Positions 9,329 through 18,746 of a stretch of 52,236 nt of DNA are shown one piece after another (within the stretch, counting starts at the first letter, position 1; every line of letters starts with the position of its first letter). The position numbers were made by a program, and so were the translations under genes. The stretch comes from Mariniphaga sp. (GTDB lineage: Bacteria; Bacteroidota; Bacteroidia; Bacteroidales; Prolixibacteraceae): NCBI GenBank assembly GCA_025355585.1, contig JANXZJ010000070.1:1-52236 (forward strand), given 5' to 3'. Under the pieces are notes generated by a model. That model was given only the letters and a program-made list of their open reading frames with translations, searched no databases and was not told where the DNA came from.

Positions 9329-12300
9329 TTAGAAAGTGACTTTTAAGTTAAACCCGTAAGTCCTTGTGGCAGGCATACTAAATACCTCATTTGACTGCAT
9401 ATTATTAGCGGTACTCATTGATTGTTCCGGATCGTACGGAGCTTTTTTGTAGAAGAAGAATAAGTTCCTACCAATCAAGGATATCGAAGCTTCTTTTAGC
9501 GGTAAATTGAGTTTTTGCATATTCAGGTTATAACCAATGACAAATTGAGCCAATCTGACATTTGTTCTTGAGAAGACATAAGGTTCCATAATCCTGTTTC
9601 TGTCACCAACTGCACCATAATAAACTACGGGATCGATTGAAGTTACCGCAGTAGTTCCCTGGATAGCGTTAATCGGCATTGTAGCGCCTGCATCACGAAC
9701 ATCTCCTGTTCTTTTGCTTACGCCGTAGGAATCAAGAAATGCTTCTGTTTTTGAGAATGCAACACCACCAAACTTACCATTGATAAGAAAACTAACGTAG
9801 AAATCTTTAATATTAATGGTATTATTCCATCCTGCAACATAATCGGGATTTACATTTCCAACTTTTTCCTGTTTGGCTGCCTTTGTAGGAACCCCTTTGT
9901 CATCAAGAATGATCTGACCGGCAGCATTTTTCGCAAACTTATAGATCCATACATCGTTAAAAGATCCACCTGCTTTGATGATGGCAGCAAAACCTTCGTT
10001 ATCGCCCCCAACCTGGTAATCAGGATTCGAAGCTATAAGCTCCTCAATTTTATTTTTATTTTGCGATAAATTCAGCGATGATTTCCAACTTACAGTGGTT
10101 GTTTTTACAGGTTCAACGTCTAAGGTTAGTTCAAAACCTTTATTCGTTATTTTACCGGCATTTACATAGTAACTGGTATAGCCTGAACCTGATGGAGCAG
10201 CTAATGTCAGGAATTGATTCTTGCTTATATCACTATAGTAAGTGAATTCCAATCCAGCTCTTCCATTGAAAAATCTCATTTCAGCTCCAAGTTCATTACT
10301 GGTTACCTCTTCAGGTTTCAGATTGGTAAAAGGAACCTGCGTATTTCGGTTAATACCACCGATTCCGGTAGGTGTACCTGTACCACCAATACTATTCTGA
10401 GGATTTACCACATTAAATGGCACTTCGTTGGCGGTTCGGGATACAGAACCCCTTATTTTAGCGAAGGAGATTACTTCAGGCATTTTAATCATTTGACTTA
10501 CAATTGCTGAAAGTCCGGCAGCAGGATATAAATAGGATTCATTACCGGTAAGCGCCAAGGTAGATGCCCAGTCGTTACGAGCAGACAAATCCAAAAACAA
10601 CATCTCTTTATATCCTATTTGTGCATTTGCAAATGCTCCTTCTTTAATTATTTTATTGATTGACTGATTAAACATGACGTTGTAAGGCATGTTCGCGAAT
10701 GAAAAGAAGTTGGGGTACATCAAACTAGTTGTACCATTTGAAACAGACATACCATCGTTGAAAATATTATGCTGATAGCTGGCACCCAAAAGAGCATTTA
10801 AACTGAAGTCGCCAAACTTATTATTATAGCTCAATATTCCGTCAGTATAAATCTGCTTATCATTGTATTTAGAATAATTCCATGATCCGTTAGGACTAAC
10901 ACTCACAGAGTTTCCGGCTGCAGCATACCTGTAATCATTAACTCTATCGTTATAATCAATGTTTCCCCTGACATCAAATTTAAGATTCTTGGAAATATCC
11001 CACGACAACTTTAAACTGGCAATTGCACGATAGGATGTATTTTCTTTGGGATCATTGTAGAGCTCCCAGAAAGGATTATTTTGCTTTTCCTCGGTAGAAT
11101 ACCAATTCATCTGGTTTAAATTCCTGTCCTTATTAAAAACCTGATAGTTCGTTTTGTAGTCGCCAAAATTTCTTTCGCGTGCAAACAAATACAACCCGGT
11201 AAGTGGGTTATTGTAATAACCGGCACCTGGGCGATTGTGAGTCAACTCACTTGAAAACATCACATTTGAGCTGATTGTGACTTTATCATTAAACAACTTT
11301 GTTGACTGATTAAAGGCAAAGTTATTTTTATCATACCGGTTTGTTGGTAAAACACCTGTGGCAGTGACATTGGAATATGAAAAATAGGTTGTGGTTTTGT
11401 CATTTCCGCCACTGACAGAAATTGAATTCGTAAGATTCAACCCATGTTGGAAAAAATCTTTGATATACGAACTTTGATAATTTCCTTTTGTCTTTGACCA
11501 GCTATAATCTGATCCGCCAACTGCGCCATAACTATACTGAAATTCTGGTAAGCCAGATACAGTTTCAACCATTGTGCTGGAACTAATGTTCACACTGATT
11601 TTTCCTGCTTTACCTTTCCTTGTAGTGATGAGAACGACACCATTTGCGCCCTGGCTACCGTAAAGTATAGAGGCGTTTGCACCCTTAAGGACGTTGATAC
11701 TTTCAATATCATCACTATTCAACGCTGAAAGTCCATCACCGCTATCGGTTCCTCCATATGAATCAGGCTGACCACCTTTATTGTTGACCATCGGAATACC
11801 ATCAATTACATAAAGAGGTTCGCTGAGGCCTACAAGTGATTTATTTCCTCTTAATACCGCTTTGGTGGAACCACCGGCTCCTGAACTGCTCGTTTTAATA
11901 TCCAAACCGGCTGTTTTCCCACTAAGGGCATTCATAAAATTCTGATCTCTTGCTTTCAACATCTCATCTCCGGAAACTTGCTGAGAAGCATAAGTCAAAG
12001 TTTTCTTTTCGCGCTGGATACCTAAAGCCGTAACAACAACTTCAGTAACTCCAATTGACTCGGATTCCATCTTTACATTGATGACCGATCTGCCATTGAC
12101 AACTTCCTCGACAGGTCTCATTCCTACAAATGTAAATTGAAGAACAGCATTTGAAGAATTCAAATTCAAAGAGAATTTCCCATCATTGTCGGTAGACGTT
12201 CCAATAGTCGTGCCTTTCTGAACAACAGACACGCCAGGAATTTTGCTTCCGTCGGGATCTGTGACAGTCCCGCTTACTTTTACCTGAGCCATTGCACTGG

Positions 12301-12349
12301 CAAACGAAGCAAACAGTAAGATAAGAATAACGTACATTCGTTTCTTCAT
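9329..12349 (-). CDS. SusC/RagA family TonB-dependent outer-membrane transporter
   Basis: This 1006-residue outer-membrane barrel imports oligosaccharides using energy from TonB. Residues 1-21 are a signal peptide (ends FASAMAQ). Residues about 22-105 are a carboxypeptidase-regulatory-like domain (VSGTVTDPDGSKIPGVSVV). The plug follows, with LRGNKSLVGLSEPLYVIDG and the SusC signature ANGVVLITTRKGK. The remaining 750 residues are barrel strands ending in aromatic VTF. There is no N-terminal secretin/STN domain, so transfer of a signal to an anti-sigma factor is not expected. It is the first gene of the locus; the promoter region contains spaced CGATTAA boxes. Confidence 0.93.
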   Translation of the reverse strand: MKKRMYVILILLFASFASAMAQVKVSGTVTDPDGSKIPGVSVVQKGTTIGTSTDNDGKFSLNLNSSNAVLQFTFVGMRPVEEVVNGRSVINVKMESESIGVTEVVVTALGIQREKKTLTYASQQVSGDEMLKARDQNFMNALSGKTAGLDIKTSSSGAGGSTKAVLRGNKSLVGLSEPLYVIDGIPMVNNKGGQPDSYGGTDSGDGLSALNSDDIESINVLKGANASILYGSQGANGVVLITTRKGKAGKISVNISSSTMVETVSGLPEFQYSYGAVGGSDYSWSKTKGNYQSSYIKDFFQHGLNLTNSISVSGGNDKTTTYFSYSNVTATGVLPTNRYDKNNFAFNQSTKLFNDKVTISSNVMFSSELTHNRPGAGYYNNPLTGLYLFARERNFGDYKTNYQVFNKDRNLNQMNWYSTEEKQNNPFWELYNDPKENTSYRAIASLKLSWDISKNLKFDVRGNIDYNDRVNDYRYAAAGNSVSVSPNGSWNYSKYNDKQIYTDGILSYNNKFGDFSLNALLGASYQHNIFNDGMSVSNGTTSLMYPNFFSFANMPYNVMFNQSINKIIKEGAFANAQIGYKEMLFLDLSARNDWASTLALTGNESYLYPAAGLSAIVSQMIKMPEVISFAKIRGSVSRTANEVPFNVVNPQNSIGGTGTPTGIGGINRNTQVPFTNLKPEEVTSNELGAEMRFFNGRAGLEFTYYSDISKNQFLTLAAPSGSGYTSYYVNAGKITNKGFELTLDVEPVKTTTVSWKSSLNLSQNKNKIEELIASNPDYQVGGDNEGFAAIIKAGGSFNDVWIYKFAKNAAGQIILDDKGVPTKAAKQEKVGNVNPDYVAGWNNTINIKDFYVSFLINGKFGGVAFSKTEAFLDSYGVSKRTGDVRDAGATMPINAIQGTTAVTSIDPVVYYGAVGDRNRIMEPYVFSRTNVRLAQFVIGYNLNMQKLNLPLKEASISLIGRNLFFFYKKAPYDPEQSMSTANNMQSNEVFSMPATRTYGFNLKVTF

Positions 12350-12405
12350 AATGATAAAAATTAGTTTAAAATTAATGAGTCTTTATTTAATTTAAAAACT
12401 CATCA

Positions 12406-12462
12406 CAAAACTAAAAGGAGACGATTAACAGAACGATTAATTTAACGATTAATAACAATTAA
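12406..12462 (-). promoter_or_regulatory. Probable susC promoter with three ACGATTAA boxes at 12-bp spacing
   Basis: On the minus strand TAGTTTTG (12406-12413) fits the TAnnTTTG -7 element, 56 bases before the susC ATG. There is no TTTG at the -33 position. Instead ACGATTAA (written on the plus strand) occurs at 12421, 12433 and 12445, exactly 12 bases apart, and a TTAA follows at 12459. This arrangement suits an activator-dependent promoter; the binding protein is unknown. Confidence 0.45.
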
Positions 12463-12735
12463 AAATTTGATATAGTGATGTTTTAAAAATATGGGCTTCA
12501 AATGTTAAAATTTGTATCAATTGTTTGTTTATAAGCATTATAAATAAATCAAGACGAATATTAAAGATTATTTAGGAATTAAGTTTACATTTATTTTGAA
12601 ATATCAAGCTCCGAAAAGGCATTAATCACAAAAATTTTGGGACTTAATAATTTTCAGGTGTAAAAAAATCTTTCGCTTAGTTTAGTGAGGTAATAAGCAG
12701 GTGAAGCAATGATGAATCTTCAATAGAGTTCATTT

Positions 12736-13100
12736 TACGCTATCATTATTACTTTTGAATAATGACCTGCTAGATTAGAATGGACACCTTACACTTTTGA
12801 ATAGCGACCTGCGAGATTAGAATGGTCACCTTACACTTTTGAATAGCAACCTGCGAGATTAGAATGGTCACCTTACACTTTTGAATGACGACCTGCGAGA
12901 TTTGAATGATCGCCTTACATCCTTTAATAGCGACCTGCGAGATTATAATGATCGCCTTACATCCTTTAATAGCGACCTGCGAGATTATAATGATCACCTT
13001 ACATCCTTTAATAGCGACCTGCGAGATTTGAATGATCGCCTTTCATCCTTTAATAGCGACCTGCGAGATTTGAATGATCGCCTTTCACTTTTGAATAGGG
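12736..13100. repeat. 42-bp tandem repeat, eight copies, each made of two 21-bp halves
   Basis: Full units start at 12757, 12799, 12841, 12883, 12925, 12967, 13009 and 13051, each exactly 42 bases. The first half reads like GAATAGCGACCTGCGAGATT and the second like GAATGGTCACCTTACACTTT; both begin GAAT/TAAT and share ACCT or GCCT, so the 42-bp unit arose from a 21-bp unit. A decayed half copy sits at 12736-12756 and a partial copy at 13093-13100. Copies 1-3 and 4-8 form two variants. The array lies between the susC promoter and the maeB terminator. No unique spacers separate the units, so it is not CRISPR. Confidence 0.93.
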
Positions 13101-13138
13101 CCCCGGCAAAAGTCCAAACCTGATTGCTCCGATTTAAC

Positions 13139-13178
13139 TAAAAAAAAGATCCCGCAAATTTTACTTCGCGGGATCTTT
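13139..13178 (-). terminator. Intrinsic terminator after maeB
   Basis: AAAGATCCCGC (13145-13155) and GCGGGATCTTT (13168-13178) form an 11-bp perfect stem. On the minus strand a run of Ts follows (the A-run at 13139-13147 on the plus strand). It lies 43 bases past the maeB stop. Confidence 0.88.
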
Positions 13179-13221
13179 GTATATTTCACTGCAAGCCTTT
13201 AAAGGGCCTATTGCAGATGTC

Positions 13222-15528
13222 TTACACCAACTTCTGCCTTAGCTTTTGCTCTTCAACCTGCGCATCGATAACCGCAATGGTAACCATGTTCAGGATATCA
13301 CGAACAGTGCTTTCAACATTCAGGATGTGAATTGGTTTATTCAATCCCATCTGAATTGGTCCGATCGTATCGCTCATTCCGTTCTCAAGCATCAGCTTGT
13401 AGGCAATGGTTGACGAACTAAGGTTCGGGAAGATGAGGGTATTTACATTTTTACCATCAATCTTCGAGAATGGGAATTTATCGTGACGCAAATCTTTATT
13501 TAAAGCAAAATTCAATTGTAACTCGCCGTCAACCATCATTTCAGGATTATTCTCATGCAAATATGCCACAGCATCGTGCACCATTCCTGGGCTTCCGGTG
13601 GCTCTTGCGCCAAAGTTTGAATAAGAAAGCATCGCTATCACCGGTTCAGTATTAAACAATTTCACTGCATCTTGTGTCAGCTTGGCAACATCAATCAATG
13701 TTTCTTTGGTTGGGTGACTGTTTACCATGGTATCAGCAAAGAAGAGAGTTCCCTGTTTAGTGGTAACAATGTTCATTCCTGCAATGTGGTTCAAGCCTTC
13801 GCGCATACCTACAATTTCGATAGCAGGAGTAATAGCATCAGCGTACTTTGTATAAACCCCGGTGATAAACGCATCAGCATCACCAGCTTCAACCATCATC
13901 ATACCGAAATAGTTGCGATCGAACATTTTCTCGAAAGCTTCCTCATAAGTCATCCCCTCACGCTGGCGTTTGGCAGTAAACATTTTGGCATACTTTTCCC
14001 GTTTTGAAAATTCACGGTCGTGACGAAGATTGACAATTTCAACTCCTTCAAGTTCAATGCTATTATTCTTGATAAGCTTTCCAATGATCTCTTCGTTGCC
14101 AAGCAAAATCGGGATACAGATTCCTTCAGCCCTGGCAACTGAAGCAGCTTTCAACATATTGATATGGTTCGCTTCTGCAAAAACAACCCGTTTCGGATTT
14201 TCTTTTGCTTTTTCGGTCAAACCACGAATCATCTTATTATCAAGCCCCATACGCAGGCGTAATTCTTCTTCATACTTATCCCAATCGGTAATCGGCTTGC
14301 GGGCAATACCGCTTTCCATAGCAGCTTTCGCAACTGCCGGGGCGACGGTAACCAACAGACGTGGATCGAGTGGTTTCGGAATAATATACTGACGTCCAAA
14401 ACTTAAATGATTTGCATTATAGGCTGCAGTCACTACTTCAGGAACCGGTTTTTTAGCAAGTTCTGCAATTGCAAGTACTGCAGCCACCTTCATTGCTTCG
14501 TTAATGCCAGTTGAACGCACATCCAATGCACCACGGAAAATATAAGGGAACCCTAGTACATTGTTGACCTGGTTAGGATAGTCACTACGTCCTGTTGCAA
14601 AAATAATATCTGGACGCGAAGCCATCGCATCCGCATATGAAATTTCAGGATTTGGATTTGCACAAGCAAACACAAGTGGATTTTCATTCATGCTTCGAAC
14701 CATTTCAATGGTAAGACAACCTTCAACCGAAAGTCCAAGGAAGACATCGGAACCAGCAACTGCTTCTGCAAGCGTATTGCATGGTAGTGAGGTGGCAAAT
14801 GGAAGCTTGCGGCTGTTCAGATCAGTACGACGTGTTGAAATAACACCCTTACTGTCAACCATTACAATATTTTCAAGTTTGGCACCAAGTGCCATATAAA
14901 GCGTGGTACATGAAGAAGCAGCTGCTCCTGCACCATTGACGACTATTTTAATGTCTTCGATTTTCTTGTCAACCAGTTCAAGAGCATTGATCAGGGCAGC
15001 GGCTGAAATAATAGCAGTTCCGTGTTGATCATCATGCATGAGCGGGATGTCTAACGCTTCCTTCAGTTTTTCTTCGATTTCAAAGCATTCAGGAGCTTTA
15101 ATATCTTCGAGATTGATTCCTCCAAAAGTAGGCGCTATGGCTTTCACCACTTCAATAAATTTCGCCGGATCTTTTTCATCGACTTCAATATCAAACACGT
15201 CGATATCAGCAAATATTTTGAATAACAGACCTTTTCCTTCCATTACTGGTTTTCCGGCCAGCGCACCAATATCGCCCAAACCGAGAACTGCCGTTCCATT
15301 CGAAATTACAGCAACCAGATTTCCTTTGGCTGTGTAATCGTATGCACATTGAAGATCTTTTTGAATCTCCAAACAAGGGAAAGCCACACCTGGTGAATAC
15401 GCAAGCGCCAAATCACGCGCGGTACTGTAAGGTTTTGTTGGTATAACCTGTATTTTCCCAGATCTGCCATTTTTGTGGTAATTTAATGCATCGGTACGTA
15501 AAGCATCATTACGTTTAGAATTTTCCAT
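13222..15528 (-). CDS. maeB: NADP-dependent malic enzyme fused to phosphotransacetylase-like domain
   Basis: The 768-residue protein has the MaeB architecture: oxidative decarboxylation of malate to pyruvate plus a C-terminal phosphate-acetyltransferase-like domain that in known members is regulatory. Residues about 1-170 are the malic N-terminal domain ([48 protein letters not shown]). Residues 170-410 are the NAD(P)-binding domain ([22 protein letters not shown]). Residues about 430-768 form the PTA-like domain ([28 protein letters not shown]). Length matches the family. It is downstream of sbcC but has its own likely promoter at 15604-15611 and a terminator at 13139-13178. Confidence 0.95.
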   Translation of the reverse strand: MENSKRNDALRTDALNYHKNGRSGKIQVIPTKPYSTARDLALAYSPGVAFPCLEIQKDLQCAYDYTAKGNLVAVISNGTAVLGLGDIGALAGKPVMEGKGLLFKIFADIDVFDIEVDEKDPAKFIEVVKAIAPTFGGINLEDIKAPECFEIEEKLKEALDIPLMHDDQHGTAIISAAALINALELVDKKIEDIKIVVNGAGAAASSCTTLYMALGAKLENIVMVDSKGVISTRRTDLNSRKLPFATSLPCNTLAEAVAGSDVFLGLSVEGCLTIEMVRSMNENPLVFACANPNPEISYADAMASRPDIIFATGRSDYPNQVNNVLGFPYIFRGALDVRSTGINEAMKVAAVLAIAELAKKPVPEVVTAAYNANHLSFGRQYIIPKPLDPRLLVTVAPAVAKAAMESGIARKPITDWDKYEEELRLRMGLDNKMIRGLTEKAKENPKRVVFAEANHINMLKAASVARAEGICIPILLGNEEIIGKLIKNNSIELEGVEIVNLRHDREFSKREKYAKMFTAKRQREGMTYEEAFEKMFDRNYFGMMMVEAGDADAFITGVYTKYADAITPAIEIVGMREGLNHIAGMNIVTTKQGTLFFADTMVNSHPTKETLIDVAKLTQDAVKLFNTEPVIAMLSYSNFGARATGSPGMVHDAVAYLHENNPEMMVDGELQLNFALNKDLRHDKFPFSKIDGKNVNTLIFPNLSSSTIAYKLMLENGMSDTIGPIQMGLNKPIHILNVESTVRDILNMVTIAVIDAQVEEQKLRQKLV

Positions 15529-15603
15529 AATTCAAATATTTTTGTTGTTTGTCGCTGATAATTTATTACAAGAGAAAGCTCTCCTCTAAAAAAATTTGGC
15601 AAA

Positions 15604-15611
15604 CAAAAGTA
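15604..15611 (-). promoter_or_regulatory. Possible -7 promoter element for maeB
   Basis: On the minus strand TACTTTTG matches TAnnTTTG, about 76 bases upstream of the maeB ATG and inside the sbcC-maeB gap. No matching -33 element is evident. Confidence 0.4.
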
Positions 15612-15671
15612 GATTTAATTTCCAATCAAGAGCCGGCAGCTCGAAAAGTTTACAAATTGATAATATTGCAC

Positions 15672-18600
15672 TCAGTTTTCCCAGCTTCTGTAAACCTTGC
15701 TTCCGGTTTCTTCGTCGTTGACAATCCGCAAATGTGTGTCAATCTCCTGTTGCATCTCCTCAACATGTGAAATCACACCTACAATCCGGCTCTCTTTCCT
15801 CAACGATTTAAGGGTCTCAAATACTACGTCAAGTGACTCTTTATCAAGCGATCCGAATCCTTCATCCAAAAAGAAAAAATTCTGCGATGAGTCAGTAAAT
15901 TGCTGAATGCTATCGGCTAATGACAGTGCCAGCGATAAAGCTGCCTGGAATGTCTGGCCACCTGAGAGGGTTTTTACACTCCTCACTTTTCCGCCATTTA
16001 AAAAATCACGTACCTGAAAGTTATTGTCCTGTGTGATCTCCAGGCTCATTTTTTGCCGTACCAGCTTATAAAACCGGTCGTTGGCTGCAAGACAAAGGTT
16101 ATGGAGATGAACAGAAGAGACATAGTTTACAAATCCGCTCCCTTTAAACAATTGCTTCATTGTTTTAATATCCTCACCCCGCAATTCGAGGTTATCCAGG
16201 TGCTTACGGATCTCCTTCTGTTGATCCAGGTCACTGCTCAGCTTGCGAATATCACCCTCTGTTTTTCCAAGTTCACGGTTTTTCTCTGCCTGAATTTCAT
16301 TTAATTTCGAAACCTCTTCCTTTAGTTTCTGATGATCTTCTGCGGAATAAATACGGCCTCCAATTTCAACTTTCAACAAAGACAATTGATTTTCTGAAAG
16401 TTGAAAATGCTGCCTGAAGTCCTGAATCTTTTTCTTTTCTAATTCAATGTCAATTTTCTGATTCAGAATCTCTTTAATCTGACCGGTGAAGGTATAATCC
16501 GAAGCTGACAACAATTCATTAATCTGATCATTAACAGCGATTTGTTCTTTTTGCCTTTCGAGTAACATTGATCTGTTTACCTGAAGCTTGCCGGATGATT
16601 CATCTCTTCGTTTTTGAAGGCGCATAATCTCTGTCGTCGTTCTTAAAAAAACAGATTCAATTTCAGAATATTTTAATAATAAACTATTCGACAACTGTTT
16701 AACCTCGTCTACCGATTGTGAAATATAAGCTTGCAGATCCAATTTTTCGATTTGCCTTGTTAATAGGTGGATTTCTGACTGATTAATGGTCTGCTGTTCT
16801 TTGATAGTTTCGAGTCCCTTATTATAATTCTCAAGTAATTTTTGCTCATTATCAACTTCCTTGCTTAGTTTCTCAAGCTCACCATCATTTAACCTAATAG
16901 ACTGTTGTATAGCGACTGCAGACTGAAATGATTTATTCAGGACAAGCTCATCCTTATAATCTGGCCAAATAAAGAGGGCTTGATGCATTTCTGTCTTTTC
17001 CTGATTTTCAACCCGCTTTAACTTCAGTTTCTGAGCCGATTCGTGCTTCAGAAAAAGCTGAGTTTCGATCTGGCGTAAACTAACACTCAATTTGTCAAGC
17101 GATTCAATAGACTTTTCCTGCTTCAGTTTCGAATCGCGTTCCCTTTGCAGCGCCATCATTACATCATCACTACCCAGAATATCGGGGTGCGACAAGGAAC
17201 CACACAACGGACAGGGTTTACCGTCCTCCAGATTTGCAGCATAATCTTCAAGTTTTGCACGGATCAAAAGATGCTCAATATTCTTGTCGGTCACAGAAAT
17301 CGAATCCTTCGTTTTCAGAACTCTTTGCAACAGTAATTCAAGCACTTCACGAACCTGTAGGTTTCGATCTGGTCTTTCTAATTGGTCTTCTGTACTTTTT
17401 ATAAACTGATCATTCAGAATGTTAATCTCATTTTGAATCGTATCAAGCTCTTTCGAAAATTCGAGATCCGCTGCTACAAGCGATTTTCGGATAGTAAACC
17501 AATTCTGCACATTCGAAAGTTCCGCGAGATCAGGCAAACTGGATTTAAGTGATTTCAGCTCTTGGACCATCCGATCTTGCTTCGCTTTGTGATTCTGAAT
17601 CTTTTCTTTCGAATTTTCGCACAATGCCGTTCCTTTTAATACACGCTCACTAATTTTATGATTCTCAGCGTTTAATTCGATGATCCGGGCAATCTTGATC
17701 AACTCACCTGCCTGTTGTTTAAGCAGATCACGATGCTCATAATCTGCTTTTATTACTACAAATTCTTTTTCGAAAATCGATAATTGATTGGCGCTATCTT
17801 TCAGTATAAAGTCTTCATCTGCAATCGATTTTTCAAGCTGAAGGACACCTTTGCCCACCTCATCCGCCCGGTTAAATAAGTTTTTATAATTTACAAGGCA
17901 ATATTCATACTCTTTGAGCAATTGCTCTGATTTCAGAATTTCCGCCTCCTTTGTTTTAAGAAATTCCAGGTGAACTTGTTGTTCTTTCGACTTCGCAACA
18001 AGTTCTTTTAACTTATTTAAATCAATCTCTTCCTTTTGTTTTAATGACAATTGCGAAATCATCTGTTTGATCTCCTCATTGATCACCTCCATCCGAATCT
18101 TCGCCTCCTCCAATTGCTCAGGTTTTACTTCTCCCAATTGCTGAAGTTGTCCCTGAAGTTTCTGCATCTGCTCATTATTCTTTGTTTCGAGCGCAACTGT
18201 TTTGTAATAAAGCTCAAATTTTCCGAGGTTAAATAGCTCCTTCATCATCTGTGTCCGGTCTTTATTCCCCAACTGAAGAAACTCCTGAAACTTCCCCTGC
18301 GGGATGATGATGGTCCGTTTAAAATTTTCGTAGCTAAGTCCGATAATCGGTTGTAATTGTTCAACATCAATGGGTTCCCAAACTCCATCCAGGTTTTTAT
18401 AGGCAGAGCGATCCAGTGTTTTCACATCGTCAAACCGTTTTCGATTGCGCTTGCCCTTTACCACCGAACGATACTTTGTACCCCCAATACCAACGCTGAA
18501 ATCGAACTCAATAAACAGTTCATCCGATTTCAGGTTCATCATATTGTAGTTTCGGTTGTCGCGTGCATTCATTCGCTCAGTCTCGCCGTACAACGCATAG

Positions 18601-18746
18601 GTGATGGCATCAAGTATTGATGACTTTCCACTTCCAACTGATCCGAAAATACCAAACAGATGAGCCTCGGTAAGTTTTTGAAAATCGATGGTCTGTTTTT
18701 CCTGGTAAGAAAAAAGACCTTGTATCGTGAGTTTAATTGGAATCAT
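15672..18746 (-). CDS. sbcC: SbcC, ATPase subunit of the SbcCD DNA nuclease
   Basis: SbcC is the Rad50-like ATPase that works with SbcD to cut hairpins and protein-blocked DNA ends. Walker A is GSVGSGKS at residues 35-42. Long coiled coils run from about 175 to 860 and are interrupted near residue 510 by the zinc hook CPLCG. The C-terminal ATPase half carries the ABC signature LSGGQTFQAALSLALSLAD and Walker B FFFLDEGFGSLD. The length of 1024 is normal. Its ATG overlaps the sbcD stop in ATGA, indicating translational coupling. Confidence 0.96.
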   Translation of the reverse strand: MIPIKLTIQGLFSYQEKQTIDFQKLTEAHLFGIFGSVGSGKSSILDAITYALYGETERMNARDNRNYNMMNLKSDELFIEFDFSVGIGGTKYRSVVKGKRNRKRFDDVKTLDRSAYKNLDGVWEPIDVEQLQPIIGLSYENFKRTIIIPQGKFQEFLQLGNKDRTQMMKELFNLGKFELYYKTVALETKNNEQMQKLQGQLQQLGEVKPEQLEEAKIRMEVINEEIKQMISQLSLKQKEEIDLNKLKELVAKSKEQQVHLEFLKTKEAEILKSEQLLKEYEYCLVNYKNLFNRADEVGKGVLQLEKSIADEDFILKDSANQLSIFEKEFVVIKADYEHRDLLKQQAGELIKIARIIELNAENHKISERVLKGTALCENSKEKIQNHKAKQDRMVQELKSLKSSLPDLAELSNVQNWFTIRKSLVAADLEFSKELDTIQNEINILNDQFIKSTEDQLERPDRNLQVREVLELLLQRVLKTKDSISVTDKNIEHLLIRAKLEDYAANLEDGKPCPLCGSLSHPDILGSDDVMMALQRERDSKLKQEKSIESLDKLSVSLRQIETQLFLKHESAQKLKLKRVENQEKTEMHQALFIWPDYKDELVLNKSFQSAVAIQQSIRLNDGELEKLSKEVDNEQKLLENYNKGLETIKEQQTINQSEIHLLTRQIEKLDLQAYISQSVDEVKQLSNSLLLKYSEIESVFLRTTTEIMRLQKRRDESSGKLQVNRSMLLERQKEQIAVNDQINELLSASDYTFTGQIKEILNQKIDIELEKKKIQDFRQHFQLSENQLSLLKVEIGGRIYSAEDHQKLKEEVSKLNEIQAEKNRELGKTEGDIRKLSSDLDQQKEIRKHLDNLELRGEDIKTMKQLFKGSGFVNYVSSVHLHNLCLAANDRFYKLVRQKMSLEITQDNNFQVRDFLNGGKVRSVKTLSGGQTFQAALSLALSLADSIQQFTDSSQNFFFLDEGFGSLDKESLDVVFETLKSLRKESRIVGVISHVEEMQQEIDTHLRIVNDEETGSKVYRSWEN

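Noticed and set aside
12770-12997. Minus-strand open frame of 75 codons with repeated ISQVAIQKCKV
   Set aside because: It lies wholly inside the 42-bp tandem array. Because 42 is a multiple of three, any frame without a stop in one unit stays open; there is no leader or promoter.
12736-13100. CRISPR array
   Set aside because: Repeats are directly adjacent, with no unique spacers, and no cas gene is near.
12881-13123. Plus-strand open frame of 80 codons with repeated NDRLTSFNSDLRDL, which looks like a coiled coil
   Set aside because: Same cause as above. It begins at a TTG inside the array, is closed by stops in the first three copies, and has no signal for translation.
14030-14392. Plus-strand open frame of 120 codons inside maeB
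   Set aside because: It is a shadow of the malic enzyme coding sequence, Ser/Ile-rich without motifs.
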